From Caprimulgus europaeus (lineage: Eukaryota; Chordata; Aves; Caprimulgiformes; Caprimulgidae): a DNA stretch of 64,000 nt. Positions within the stretch are counted from its first letter, which is position 1. The number at the start of each line of letters is the position of its first letter. The stretch is taken from NCBI GenBank assembly GCA_907165065.1, contig OU015526.1, forward strand, positions 67,479,723-67,543,722, given 5' to 3'. Below the pieces are notes generated by a model, which was not told the DNA's origin, did not search any database, and was given only the letters and a program-made list of their open reading frames with translations. Both the position numbers and the translations under genes were made by a program. Positions 26,653-37,409 of the stretch are shown piece after piece.

Positions 26653-27770
26653 TAGCTTCCAAGCCTTACATTTGCTGTAGTACCTGATTTTCTTGTTGGG
26701 CTGTAAAAACAACATTTAAAGCTTTGCTGAAATTGCCTAAAATGCCATGTCGTTTAAATGACACCTACCTGACTCTCCAGCCTGCTCAATGCTCCAGCTG
26801 AGTTTCTTGTTAGCCACACCATCCCCAGCATCCTGCCTCCTGGAAAATTACTCAGAATAGAAGCACAGAATCTGGATCAGGAGAGTACATTGTGGGACCT
26901 AGAGGTGGAAAAATAAGTATATATAATGTTGCAATAGAGTTCTGAGTGGCTCTCAGCCCATTTATTAAGAGCATTGAAAGCAGGAAGTTGCTGAAATTTC
27001 GCAAGTAACTTTTGTAAGTCCCTTTTAAATCTTCTAAATTAATGGAAAACACAAGTCACAGGCTTTTAAAAGAGTTATTTTTATTTAGATTATAGAGAAC
27101 CATCTTACACTGTCATCTTTGAATGCTGCAACCTAAGGGGGGGGTTCGCCTTTGAAAATGTATATTGTCATAAAAAGATAATTTTTTATTACTTCTGATG
27201 ACAATCAGAAGAGAGGTTGGAGCCAAGTTAGCTAGTACTAAAGTCATTAACATCAGTGTAATTCTGTGTTTTATTAAGGGGCTGTAAGAGTTCCTCCGAT
27301 TCCTACAACGCGGCATGACAATTGCTTTTGATGTAGACATGGTACAGTCCAGCTATGCAATTTTACTTTTGTTCTCTCCTATTTTAGAAAATAAATTAGA
27401 AGAGAATAAATGAGGCAAACCATATGGAACCAAGGTCAGGTCAGCAACAATCCACTGTACCACCTCCAATTAAGCAGTATGTTCATAGTAAGAATCATGG
27501 CAGCTGTCTAACCAACTCATTCCCCTTTTTATTACCTTTTTACAGATGACACAATAAAACCTGATTGGAATGTTTCCCTTCTCTTTTTTCTTTTTTTTTT
27601 TCTTTTTTTTTTTTCCTAGATTCACTTTCAGATCTTGCAAGTGTGGAGGTTGGTTGGAGAAACAAGCAATTTTTTGTTCAAATAACTGATTTTGTATTCA
27701 CAGCAAGACCTTGAAGAGATACAGCAGAAAAGGATGAAGATGCGTTGACAGAACAATTTATTTTGACATT
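26653..27770. other. Intronic DNA, no gene seen
   Basis: AT-rich DNA with a G8 run at about 27136-27143 and a T-rich patch at 27578-27616. No splice-flanked open frame was found. Confidence 0.4.
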
Positions 27771-27930
27771 TCAGTTGGAAAAGGCCTTTAAGATCATCAA
27801 GTCCAACGAAAAACCCAATACTGACAAGTCCACCACTAAATCAACCAAGCCAGGAGCAACCTGCTTTAATGTTGAAGTTAGCCCTGCTTTAGGTGGGAGG
27901 CTGGAAGAGGTGACCTGTAGATGCCTTCTT
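27771..27930. mobile_element. Two abutting CR1 scraps in opposite orientation
   Basis: 27771-27845 reads GTTGGAAAAGGCCTTTAAGA, then CAAGTCCAACG and a CAAGTCCACCACTAAATCA block. This is the 3' region of a CR1 copy on the minus strand and matches 54170-54250. From about 27871 the sequence changes to CCCTGCTTTAGGTGGGAGGC followed by TGGAAGAGGTGACC, which resembles a CR1 3' region on the plus strand. The first part is confident; the second is diverged and uncertain. Confidence 0.65.
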
Positions 27931-29793
27931 GCAGTGTAAATTATTCAATGAAATCAGGCTTTGAATTAAAAAGTAATGTAATGGAGGAGGGAGGCAGAAA
28001 TATGCAAACACACACAGATGCGTGATTGCATAAGCATTATTTTCTTATGAAATTAAATTAAATACTGATAATTTCAAAGTTTGGGAAATTTGCTTTCTTT
28101 CTTTTAAAAGACTGAGAACACAGTCCTAGTTCTATATATGCAAAGGGCCTATTACCTACAGTTTTGTTAGGACCTTCTGCAGCTGCGTCTCAAACAGGAA
28201 GGCTCAGTTTCAGTTGCTTTTAGTTTGGTCAAGCTGAAATAGTTGAAATTTCGTACACTGAATGACTTATTTAGGCTAGTGATTTTCTTTTAAGTCCCAT
28301 CAAGAGTAGTTCAGTCATTTCAAAAAGCAAATTAGCAGAAATATGCATTTCTTTCCTATAAAGGAAATATTTATAGCCACTTAATTAAAGCTGTGCTTTT
28401 TAATAGTGTGTTCAAGTTCGGCTGCCTAGAAAACCTGCACAAACTTGGCCAAGTCATGAGCAGAAGAGATTTTTGGCACTATGTAGTTGGTCTCCAGTAG
28501 TCTCTTCACAATGAACACGCTCCATCTCAGAGCTTCAGAGACAAGTAGAACGCTTTGTATTATACAAAAGGCTTCCTGCAGGAACAACGTGGTGAAGGCT
28601 GAGGACCAGAAATCAGTGATGCTGCTGGTACATGGCAGTGGAGTTTGAGTAGCATGACTGAAAGGAGAGCACAGCAGAGACTGCAGACAATGTGGAGGTG
28701 AAAGAAAGGAGTAAAGGTTGCCTGTAGCAGAAGTGGGAGGATTTATGAGCACTAAAGCATATCCTTACTGAGAACCTGAAACTCAATTCCATGCTCACTG
28801 CCTTCCCATGAATTCATAATTTTAAAAAGGTATTAAATATTTAATCACAGTAAAATGTAACAATTTCTTTTTTCTCTCACAGGATTTTTGAACAAAATGC
28901 ATTCTATTCACTGGATGGACCAAGCTCTTGGAAAAAAAAAAAAAAAAAGCCTGTATAACTGTCCATATTTGAAAAAGGAAGATGTGTAGAAAAGGAGGCA
29001 GAAGACCACAGAAAGAAGAGCATTGGTTCAATGACAAAGGTAGCTGAACACAGCCCTGAGGAAAAGGATTCTGTCCTTGTCTTCATTTCACCTTCTCCTC
29101 ATGATTTGGGCAAGTTCTTTAACCCAGATTTTTCATAAGTTCCCTCCTACAAGGAACCTTGACTTTTAAGTTGCTTTGTGTATCTGCCCTTAGGATGAGA
29201 TGTTTCATGCTCCTCAAGTGTTTATTTCTAGTCATTATAGTCAGCTACCTCAGATCTGGGTTTCTCCACTGCAGATGCTCAAGGTTCAAGAAATGAGTGC
29301 CCTCTACAGAGCTGAGTTCAGAAAAGCATTCAGTTCTCCCAGCTGCAACACTGGGGGCCATATGTGAACACAAACAATCCTAGGGAATGCTAAACAGTCT
29401 CTTAGGAAAAAAAAAATAAATCCATCTCCAGGTATCACATTCTGGACCCAAAATCATTAGGTTCTTCCAGTCTTTTTCCATTTGCAAAGTAAAATTCCTG
29501 TCCTTCAGGACTTTTGAGAAAAATGAACTAATTCATGTTCAAGAAGCAATTGCATACTATACTGATGAATGCCATAAAAGGAGGGCAAAAAAAGATAAAA
29601 TTCATTATTCTGGATTTACAACATGGTGCAAGGAATGTGTAGCAAATCAGACATGGAGCCATACAAAAGAATTTATGAAATATGGAATGTCTGGTTTTGC
29701 TGGCTTATAAATGTGTGTATATATATATATATATATATTCAGCAGTTATTTTTTATCAAGTGTGTTTCTACTGATACCTTTAACTCTTACAAG
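27931..29793. other. Intronic DNA with poly-A and (TA)n
   Basis: It contains an A17 run at about 28932-28948 and a dinucleotide TA repeat at about 29715-29738. No recognised gene or transposable element was seen. Confidence 0.45.
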
Positions 29794-29887
29794 AAGGTTC
29801 ATGGCAGTAACCAGCTGCAGCTTTCCGACGCCAGGTGCATAGATTTCCATGTTCCTGCAATACCTCTCCTAAGCTTTGGAAGGGCAG
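29794..29887 (+). ncRNA. Candidate untranslated exon upstream of the plus-strand gene
   Basis: An acceptor (CCTTTAACTCTTACAAG) and a perfect CAG|GTAAGG donor bound 94 nt on the plus strand. The sequence is locally GC-richer. It is open in one frame (31 codons ending in phase 1), but splicing to the next exon at 31291 in that frame reaches TGA within seven codons, upstream of the proposed ATG. It would therefore act as leader sequence. It lies 1.4 kb upstream of the start-codon exon. An alternative acceptor is at 29819-29820. Confidence 0.38.
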
Positions 29888-31290
29888 GTAAGGTTCCTAG
29901 TCCCTCTTGCAGGAAGACAGACAGTCAGACGTGGTCACTTGTCAGAGGTGCATGCAGGTGCTGTGATTCTTAATTAGCCAACACAGCATCAAAAGAGGCC
30001 ACAGAGTTCATGCCTAATTTTCCATCACACTAGTTACAGAATTGGTGTTATTGTGTTAATAATAGTTAACAGCATATTAACAGTTAATATGATATTTAAG
30101 ATACATGAAACCTTGTCAGTGTTGTTATTCCTTTACATAAAACGGGTCTTCTACTGCACCAGTTGTTCACCAGATCATTAGCTCAACAACCACGTTTGTG
30201 GTACTTTGTATCTGCACATGCAGGATCTGTCAGGACTGATCCTGACATCACTGATGAGCTTAAGTCCTTTCTCCAGCAGACACAATAAACTTCTCACACT
30301 GTCTTTATTTACAGCTTAAACTCCAGGGAAGAAAATTACTAAGCACTTGACATTCACAGCCTTCTAGCAGAGTCTGCAGCCAGTAAAAGGTGCAGTGGGA
30401 GCCATTTTTGGCTAGCAGTTTTGTATATGGCAATCCCTCTACTCAAAAATAAATTACAGCCAGTATATTTGCTTCACTTGTATTTTTGTGTACAAAATGG
30501 CACTCTAAAACGTTTGATAAATTCTAGTAATAGGTGGGCTTGTTTAGCAACTTTGGTATAAGATTTTTTTTTAACTGTCATAGGCTCAACCCTTCTAGTC
30601 TACAGGTATTTTTATAAAGCAGGGTTTTTAAAAGAGTTCCTTAGTAGGGAAAAAAAATCAGCCATTTTTGGTAAAGAATTTTCAAGCTTTGGCACTAGAT
30701 TTAATTGATAAACTATTAAACTATTAAACTGTTAAGTTGTAATTTATTGCAGCTGCAATGGCAACAATGACTGAATGATCACCCTATGCTGCCACCACCT
30801 CATCTGCTATAGCATGAAATACTGTAAGATGGTGAGTAACAATGCATATATCTTGTTACCTGCTGATAATAACCTATTGGCAAGGAGAATATTTTAATTA
30901 TATAGTATACCTCCTGCTGGCTTCCAAATATTTCTGCTGCTCTTCACTGATTTCTTAGCTAAAAAAGAATCAGTCTCCTTATTTTACACTAGTACATTAA
31001 TTTCTGAATGGAAGACAGAAAGATTTTATTAGCTCCTGAGGTGACAGAATTCTTTGTATTGTCATCATGATATATATAAACATCTAGCCCCATCTGCCCA
31101 TGAATCCTGATGGATGGTTGAGAACAGGCCCTAGGTTGGCTAAAGGATGTGGAGGAAATGCCAGCCTAGACCTCTCTCAGAGGTATGCAGAACATTATCT
31201 CAAAGGTGGCACTCAGTCCTCGCCGAGTGGGATCTCTGCACGCTGATGCAGTACAGACAGCTTGGATGAAACAATGTCTTTCTCTTACAG
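29888..31290. other. Interval before the plus-strand start exon
   Basis: AT-rich DNA with a short tandem motif (AAACTATT, about 30711-30728). A tiny splice-flanked segment lies at about 30804-30822 (acceptor CATCTGCTATAG, donor ATG|GTGAGTAAC). At 19 nt it is too short to call. Confidence 0.4.
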
Positions 31291-31445
31291 TCCTTCGTTC
31301 AGGTTCATTCTGAGTGAGGGGTCATAGCACCCATCATGGGAACAGCCCTGGCCCAGCAAGAGCAGCAGGGCCTCCAGTACGCAGGAGCCTTTGAGGTGGG
31401 CACCAGCAGCTCAGGTTCAGTGTTTGGCACAGAAGCAAAGAGAAA
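31291..31445 (+). CDS. Exon 1 of predicted 96-residue protein (ATG at 31336)
   Basis: A strong acceptor (GTCTTTCTCTTACAG) precedes a 45-nt leader and then ATG at 31336. An in-frame TGA lies 21 nt upstream of it, and the context CATCATGG has A at -3 and G at +4, both favourable. The frame runs 36 codons plus two nucleotides to a good donor (GAGAAA|GTAAGTTG). The peptide starts MGTALAQQEQQGLQYAG, then AFEVGTSSSGSVFGTEAKR. Codons are GC-rich compared with the AT-rich surroundings. Met-Gly at the start permits N-myristoylation, but residue 6 is Ala instead of the preferred Ser/Thr, so this is only possible. The split codon AA|G joins exon 2 as Lys. I do not recognise the family. The acceptor implies at least one upstream non-coding exon. 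Confidence 0.62.
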
Positions 31446-33402
31446 GTAAGTTGATCTGGGATTAATAATACGTAATCAGAAGTCTTTTTGTCTGTGAAAG
31501 ACTAGTCTGTGTGTCTAGGTACTGGGGACCTCCAAAATAGTCCTATCCCTTTGAACTCCTGCTCGAGAAGGAGTTTGGAGCATATATTCCCATAGCATTA
31601 ATAGTGCTTTCCACCAGAGTTTGGTCTTTACAGAGACAAATATATCAGCTTGTTTGCAAATACATCAGCATTTATTCCTGGAGTGGACTCCTGTCCTATT
31701 GAATTCATGGAATGAACTCATGTCCCTGTAAAATGAGAATCAGAAACCTGGGCTGAGTGAGAAGAATGTCTTTAAATTTGGGAACTACTTAAAAAAAAAA
31801 AAAAAAGTTGCTGCTTCATATACAAGTCTCTGAGTAATAAGTAGCCTATAATAAATAACTGATAGTAGGGATTTTCCCCCTCCATTTCTGAGCAATTACT
31901 TTTGCAATACTTTTGAAAATTAGAAATATTTTAGCATGCATGCACATTCAATGGACATATTTGAGATGTTCTTTCTTTGCCTAACGCAGTATAATTTTGT
32001 GTAGAGAATTGTCAATGTGTTATAATAATGAGAACTGGCAGTGTGTTATAGTCATGTAGTTAAAATAACCTTTGAAGTCACTATCTTCCATTATGGATTT
32101 ATAACTGCACAGAGAGACTTTATGAAAATCATTGATGCAAGGGTATTTACTCTCCTGAGTTTTAGCTCCTACTGACGGTGCAGTGATGAAATAGAGGATA
32201 TAGCAACAGTGTCATGTGAAAAAACCAAGAGAAATTAAATATGTACTTCTGTGTAGACTAACAAATTTCTTACAACTGAGATTGAGCTGCTGCACTTTAC
32301 TGATCCCTGCAAGCAGTAACACTGCCTTTGGCCTGCAGAACAGTGATCTACTTTACACTACAGAACGTGCTATTTTGATAGGGCACAGAAGAGCTGTTCC
32401 AGAGTGTCCTTCTCCCTGCTGTGCCGGCTGCAGCAGGCTGACTCCCTGAGCACACAGCAGGGAAACATTTGGCTGACAGAACCCTGCAGGTGACATTGGA
32501 AAGTTGTGTCAAATGTATTACCAGCCATGGCCTAGAAGATGTCTATCTTCTTGCCAAGCCAGAAGACTGCAAGCTGAAGTGAGAGGGACTTCTCACTCTT
32601 CAGAAAAAAACCTATCATTATGTTATCTGTTATCAATTACTCCACATCAGCCTGTATCTCGGTCCCCTGTGATCTCTCTCTATTTTCAGTGAAGATCTAG
32701 GAAGCCTCAGAATGGATCTGACAACAATATTATTTTTCCCAGGGAATTCAAACATTCTTAAAGACACCAGAGTATAATGTTACACTCTGAAAAGCTGGCA
32801 AACCTGACCTTTATCATTTGAGTTTGCAGAGCTAAAATTATTGTGACAGGCTATAAAGTTATACTACAGCCTAGTAAGTTCCCAAATAATGAATTTGATA
32901 CCTCTGTTGATCTATAAAGATCGTTTGTGTATACTAAGTGGATCTATAATTATCTCCTTCTAAGATAAAATAACCAAGCAATACCTTTTCATTTATCTAG
33001 TACATGTTAAACAAATTGTAATTGTAAATTTAAAAAAAAAAACAAACCAACATTCATAACAGGCAAAGGAAGTGCTGTGCTATTGACTGTTTGGAAAGTA
33101 TAGCAAAACATATTGTGATAATTATAATCAGGAATTTGTTCTGCAGTATTAGACTGTCTTAAAAGTAAACAGCACAAATATACCTGCTTTATACAGAAGG
33201 AATCACAAGATAGTAGTTGTGCATAGTAAGGAGCATTTCCTATTACTGCCTTCTACAGAGGGCATTTTGCAGGTCTTAACAATACAATCCTTCACAAGTT
33301 TCTGTGCCACACCTTTTGATTTCATTAGGTGGAAAGTGGTGGTTTTATCAGCAGACTTATAAAAGGATTTGCCTGCTCAGGTTTACTACCAGCTAATACC
33401 TC
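31446..33402. other. Intron 1 of the plus-strand gene, first part
   Basis: AT-rich DNA with a poly-A run at about 31791-31806. A GC-richer segment at about 32395-32495 has splice-like edges (CCGGCTGCAG and CCCTGCAG|GTGACA), but in the phase required after exon 1 it is closed by TGA. It is therefore not taken as an exon of this gene. Confidence 0.4.
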
Positions 33403-33490
33403 ACTAATACTAATACTAATACTAATACTAATACTAATACTAATACTAATACTAATACTAATACTAATACTAATACTAATACTAATACTA
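33403..33490. repeat. Hexanucleotide microsatellite (ACTAAT)n
   Basis: About 14.7 perfect units of ACTAAT run from 33403 to 33490. A decaying tail to about 33550 contains CTAATACATACTAATGC and scattered CTAATAC units. It sits within intron 1 of the plus-strand gene and the large intron of the minus-strand gene. It explains an open frame of alternating Ile and Leu codons here. Confidence 0.97.
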
Positions 33491-33550
33491 CTAATACATA
33501 CTAATGCTAATAAATACCAATACTAATACTCAGCTAATACTGCTATCAGC

Positions 33551-34958
33551 TAAAATATCTGGATCTCTATTTTTAGTAGGATTTCACTTGATTGCAGATT
33601 TTCAGTTCCTTGCCTGCATTTAATACTCTTTCACATATATGCACTAAGATGGTAAATAACTTTTCTCCCAGCTTTTTATCTCTGATCTAGGCTGACAGGA
33701 GTTATCTTTTTCTCCTGATTTTTGCTTTGTGAATTTGTTGGACAACAATGACAATTTCTCACTGGCTAGCACCAATTCTCCATACTTGCTGCTGTCTCTC
33801 ACACAGCAGAAACAGAGAAACAAGTGCCAAGTACAAGGTTAAATATAATACTTAAACTCTGTCTTTTATAACATCTTTCAAGACAATTTTAAAAACCATT
33901 AAACAAATGGTAGCTAAGCAGTATTAATTCCCTCATGTTTTTCATACAAGAAAGAAAGAAAAGCAAGAGGATGTTGAAAGCTGTAAAATACTCACATGTC
34001 TCGGGAAAGCTGTACAGCAAGTTGGGACAGAAGTTAGGATAAAGTTTGCACTAGTGACAGAAGCAAATGCTCCACCCCCTCCTCCATTCTGTTTTACTTT
34101 CAGTTGTTATATAATAATGCAGGACTATATTTATACCTAGTGCAGCGTGGAAATTATTCTCACCAGAAATAAAGAGATAGTAGGGATTTTGCACTGCCAT
34201 TTCTGAGCAATTTTCAAAGTTGTGGCAGTGGGGGGGAACCAACAACATGATGAAAGACACATGCCTGTGATTTGGAAGGCAAGCAAGTGACTGACAAACA
34301 CAAAAGGCAGCAGCTTTCTGTCCCAAGCAGCAACATTTCCACATGCCACCACTTACCCTTCCATAAAGGGAAGGAAGCACATGGTTTGTGCCCTTGTCTC
34401 TGCACAGTCCCTTCCCCCTTTGTAATGCATCCTCCTAGCCAGAGTTCTGAGGAGCTGCTTACCTTGAAAGCAAACACTGTAGAAGTTATAGATTTATGCT
34501 ATAACTCCTCCTCTTCGCTGCAGCCTGAACAGTATTTTACTGGGGCAGCCACCACAGGAGGAGGGAATGAGAAGTTGCCTCTCAGGGCAACATCAGGAAA
34601 GAAGAGCACAGCCATGGAAAGGACTGGTAGGATAAAAAGGAGTTTCTCCAAAACGTACAGCATCAGGCTTGCTGCAGACAACAGGGCAGGGGGGTATCGT
34701 AGGCCCAGGTGGCATCAGAAGAGGAGCTGAAAAAGGACTCTGCAAATTGCACTGAACTCAAAAGTTGTGGATTTTTGCTGTTAAGTGTGGGTTTAGTGCC
34801 TATGATAATCACAGGGCAAGGCAGCTCTAATTCTAAACTCCTGCTTAGTCACCTCACAATGAAAAATGTTTCTACCCTGAGCTAAACTTTAATGCCCTGA
34901 GGGTGAGGCTCAGTAGCTCTCTAGCAGCACTCTCAGGTTTCCAGGAACTATCACTTAC
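33551..34958. other. Intronic DNA, no gene accepted
   Basis: Frames of up to 152 codons are open on both strands at about 34051-34730. None has recognisable motifs or a sensible splice context. The segment next to exon C (34740-34958) has no coding signal. Confidence 0.4.
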
Positions 34959-35100
34959 CTAATGTAAAGGTCATGCAGTCCAGAGGCAACAGTGAAAATG
35001 GCACTTCCTCTCTGTGCAATCTTCTTGTCCTCTTCTGTGTTGTTCAGGGTGCTGGTTGTTATTCTATTCACATCACATTCTCTGAGGTGGTAAAAGTATT
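34959..35100 (-). CDS. Coding exon C, unidentified minus-strand gene (142 nt)
   Basis: This is the clearest exon in the window. On the minus strand it has an acceptor (CCTCTCATTCAGCTGCAG) and a consensus donor (ATTAG|GTAAGTG), with 142 nt between. Two leading nucleotides (AA) complete the codon begun in exon D (G|AA = Glu); 46 codons follow, and AG remains to join the T of exon B (Ser). The other two frames are closed by stops. The peptide contains YFYHLRECDVNR, ITTSTLNNTEEDKKIAQRG and SAIFTVASGLHDLYI. NNT is a possible N-glycosylation sequon if the protein is extracellular, but no signal or membrane segment is visible in these exons. No domain is recognised. It is transcribed in the opposite direction to the plus-strand exons on either side. 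Confidence 0.8.
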
Positions 35101-36821
35101 CTGCAGCTGAATGAGAGGGGTTTAGAAATGGCTCAGTCTCCTAAGTGAAGAAAGGAGTTTCTAGAGCTGGGCATTTCCTTCCTTTTTCTCAGTGACATAA
35201 CGTTTTTTTAGGGACACTATAAAACTTGATGAACAATACCACTTAGTTTCCTGTGCTGGGATATCCTATTACAGATGGATTCAGAAAATCTACTTAAGGA
35301 CCTAAATGAGACTTGTGTATCTTGAACAGCTGTCATACAAGACAGAGAATCAAGAACTGGAACTGAGTGTTTCCAGAGAGCAGTTCTTGATGACTGCATA
35401 ACAAATTAATTACATGAGACAGCTTGCTGCCATTTCTCAGCACCCCTGTGGTCCAACACTTGGGTTCAGTGGCTGTTCTGCAGAGAGGGCACCGAAGTGA
35501 AATGCAGCCACGCTGATTAGCTCCTCTACAGGATCTGGTTTGGAGTCACTACCACTGCAAAGAACCTTTCAGCAATTTAATAAAAGACAAAAAAGTCTTG
35601 GCTCTTGGCTCTCTCATGTGACACTGTGTCTCCAAAAACACAGCTACTCAGGTTCCTTGTCCTCTGCCTCAGTATAGAGTGTTCATGTCACTTTATAAGC
35701 AGTTGTGCAGATGTGAGAGGTGAAACCTGCCTCAACTGGCAGCTGTTAGAACCCTGAGCAGGATTTGAAAGGGAAAATAAAAGTAGAGACTTGGCTGGAA
35801 TTCTTGCCGTGACAGAGAACAAAAATGCAAGTGAAACAGAGGTACCAGCATAGCAGGAAAAAACACCACCCCAGATAAATATCTAAACCAAAGGAACATG
35901 CTTATTTATTAACTTGTGGTAAGGGTTCTTCTAACACAAAAGTGGTCATAAATATCTCTGTTTCTTCAGTTTACTACAGCTCTTTCAAAGAATGAGAGTA
36001 AATAATTTCAAATATACATGTGAGTGTATGTATTTGGATTTGGGATCCCAAAGTCTCTCTTATTTGTCACTGTTTACAGCTGAAAGAAAATCGATTGTTT
36101 TCCATTTGTCTTTGCTTTTTGATGTGATACCTTTGCTCTACTATGATTTGTCAGAATTTTCTCTACTAGGAAAAATTTGTAAGCAAACAGCTAAAAACAA
36201 ACACACAAAGCTTTAGGTATTCATGAATTATATTCTGTGGGAAAGGGGAAAATTCACACTTTTTTTTGATCACTTTCCAGTTTCCTTTGAACACTGCAAA
36301 ATAGAAACACTGTATATAGGGTGATAGGGTGATTTTTTTTTTTTTTTAAAGACCTACCTCTCTAGGTTTGTTCTTTTGTTGTGAGAATTTTGTTTTTCTG
36401 AAGTTAAAATATGTAATTTTCTAGCTTAATATAAAAGCTGTTCCTAAATATTACAGCAGTTTTATATAAAAATAATGCAAGTGTCAGTATGTATTATGTT
36501 ACAATAGGGGGGCAATACCACCTGCACTCTCTCAACATTTAATTCTCATTCATTTTCTTAATTACACAAAAATGTGTTTCCTAATTACACAAGGGGCATT
36601 TTACAGTCATCTAAACACTGCTAGCCATATCAAAGTGTTTATTTATAGCATGAATTATTTTCATACTCTCTTATGAATGAAATATCCCTTTCTAATTTAT
36701 AGAAGTTTCATTTGTAGTGGACACAAGCTATGTGGCAAGATATTGGCAATTACTCTCACTAATGAGCTACTAAATTGTAATTTAGTCTTATAAGTGCAGT
36801 GTCAAATAACTTGAATCGTGC
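35101..36821. other. Shared intronic DNA, nothing recognised
   Basis: AT-rich sequence lying in introns of both gene models, with a T-rich run at about 36331-36349. No transposable element or exon was recognised. Confidence 0.4.
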
Positions 36822-37409
36822 TGTGGTGGGTTGACCTTGGCTGAATGCCAGGTGTCCACCAAGCCGTTCTATCGCCCTCCTCCTCAGCAGGATGGGGAGG
36901 GGAGAAAATAAGATGATCAAAAAAACCCCCAAACTCGTGGGTCAAGACAAACGCAATTTAGCAGAGAGAAAGCAAAACTGTGCATGCAGAAGCAAAAGAA
37001 CAACAAAATATTTATTCTCTACTTCCCATCAGCAGGAGATGTCTGACCACTTCCCAGGAAGACGGGCTTTTGGTAGGCACAGCGGTTGCTCCGGAGGATA
37101 AATACTGTAAATAACAAATGCCCGCCCTTCCTCCTCTGTTCTTCCAGCTTTTATTTCTGAGCAGATGGCATATGGTATGGAACATCCCCTTGGTCAGTTT
37201 GGGTCAGCTGTCCTGTCTGTGTCACCTCCCAAGATTTTTCCCATTCCCAGCTTACTGAGGTGAGGGAATGTTGTAGAGACAGCCTTGGTGCTGTGTGAGC
37301 ACTGTTCACCAGTAGCCAAAACACTTGGGTGTTATCAACACCTTTACAAAACACAGCACTCAGCGCTGCTATGGGGAGAATTAACTTCATCTCAGCCAGA
37401 CCCAATGCA
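36822..37409 (-). mobile_element. Complete solo LTR of an avian ERVL-like element, minus orientation
   Basis: A 588-bp element reads, on the minus strand, from TGCATTGGGTCTGGCTGAGA to GGTCAACCCACCACA, so it has the TG...CA ends of an LTR. Both ends and the internal blocks match a common bird LTR family. It holds a TATA-like AAATAAAAGC (within 37141-37160) and an AATAAA at about 37006-37014, all on the minus strand. Flanking 5-bp sequences are CGTGC (36817-36821) and CATGC (37410-37414). This looks like a target duplication with one CpG-to-CpA change. No internal viral sequence remains, so the element is a recombinant solo LTR. Confidence 0.88.

Noticed and set aside
33403-33490. Possible interstitial telomeric repeat
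   Set aside because: The unit on the minus strand is TTAGTA-like, not TTAGGG, and no TTAGGG units are present.
33329-33526. ORF with long Ile-Leu repetition
   Set aside because: It is a translation of the ACTAAT hexanucleotide array.
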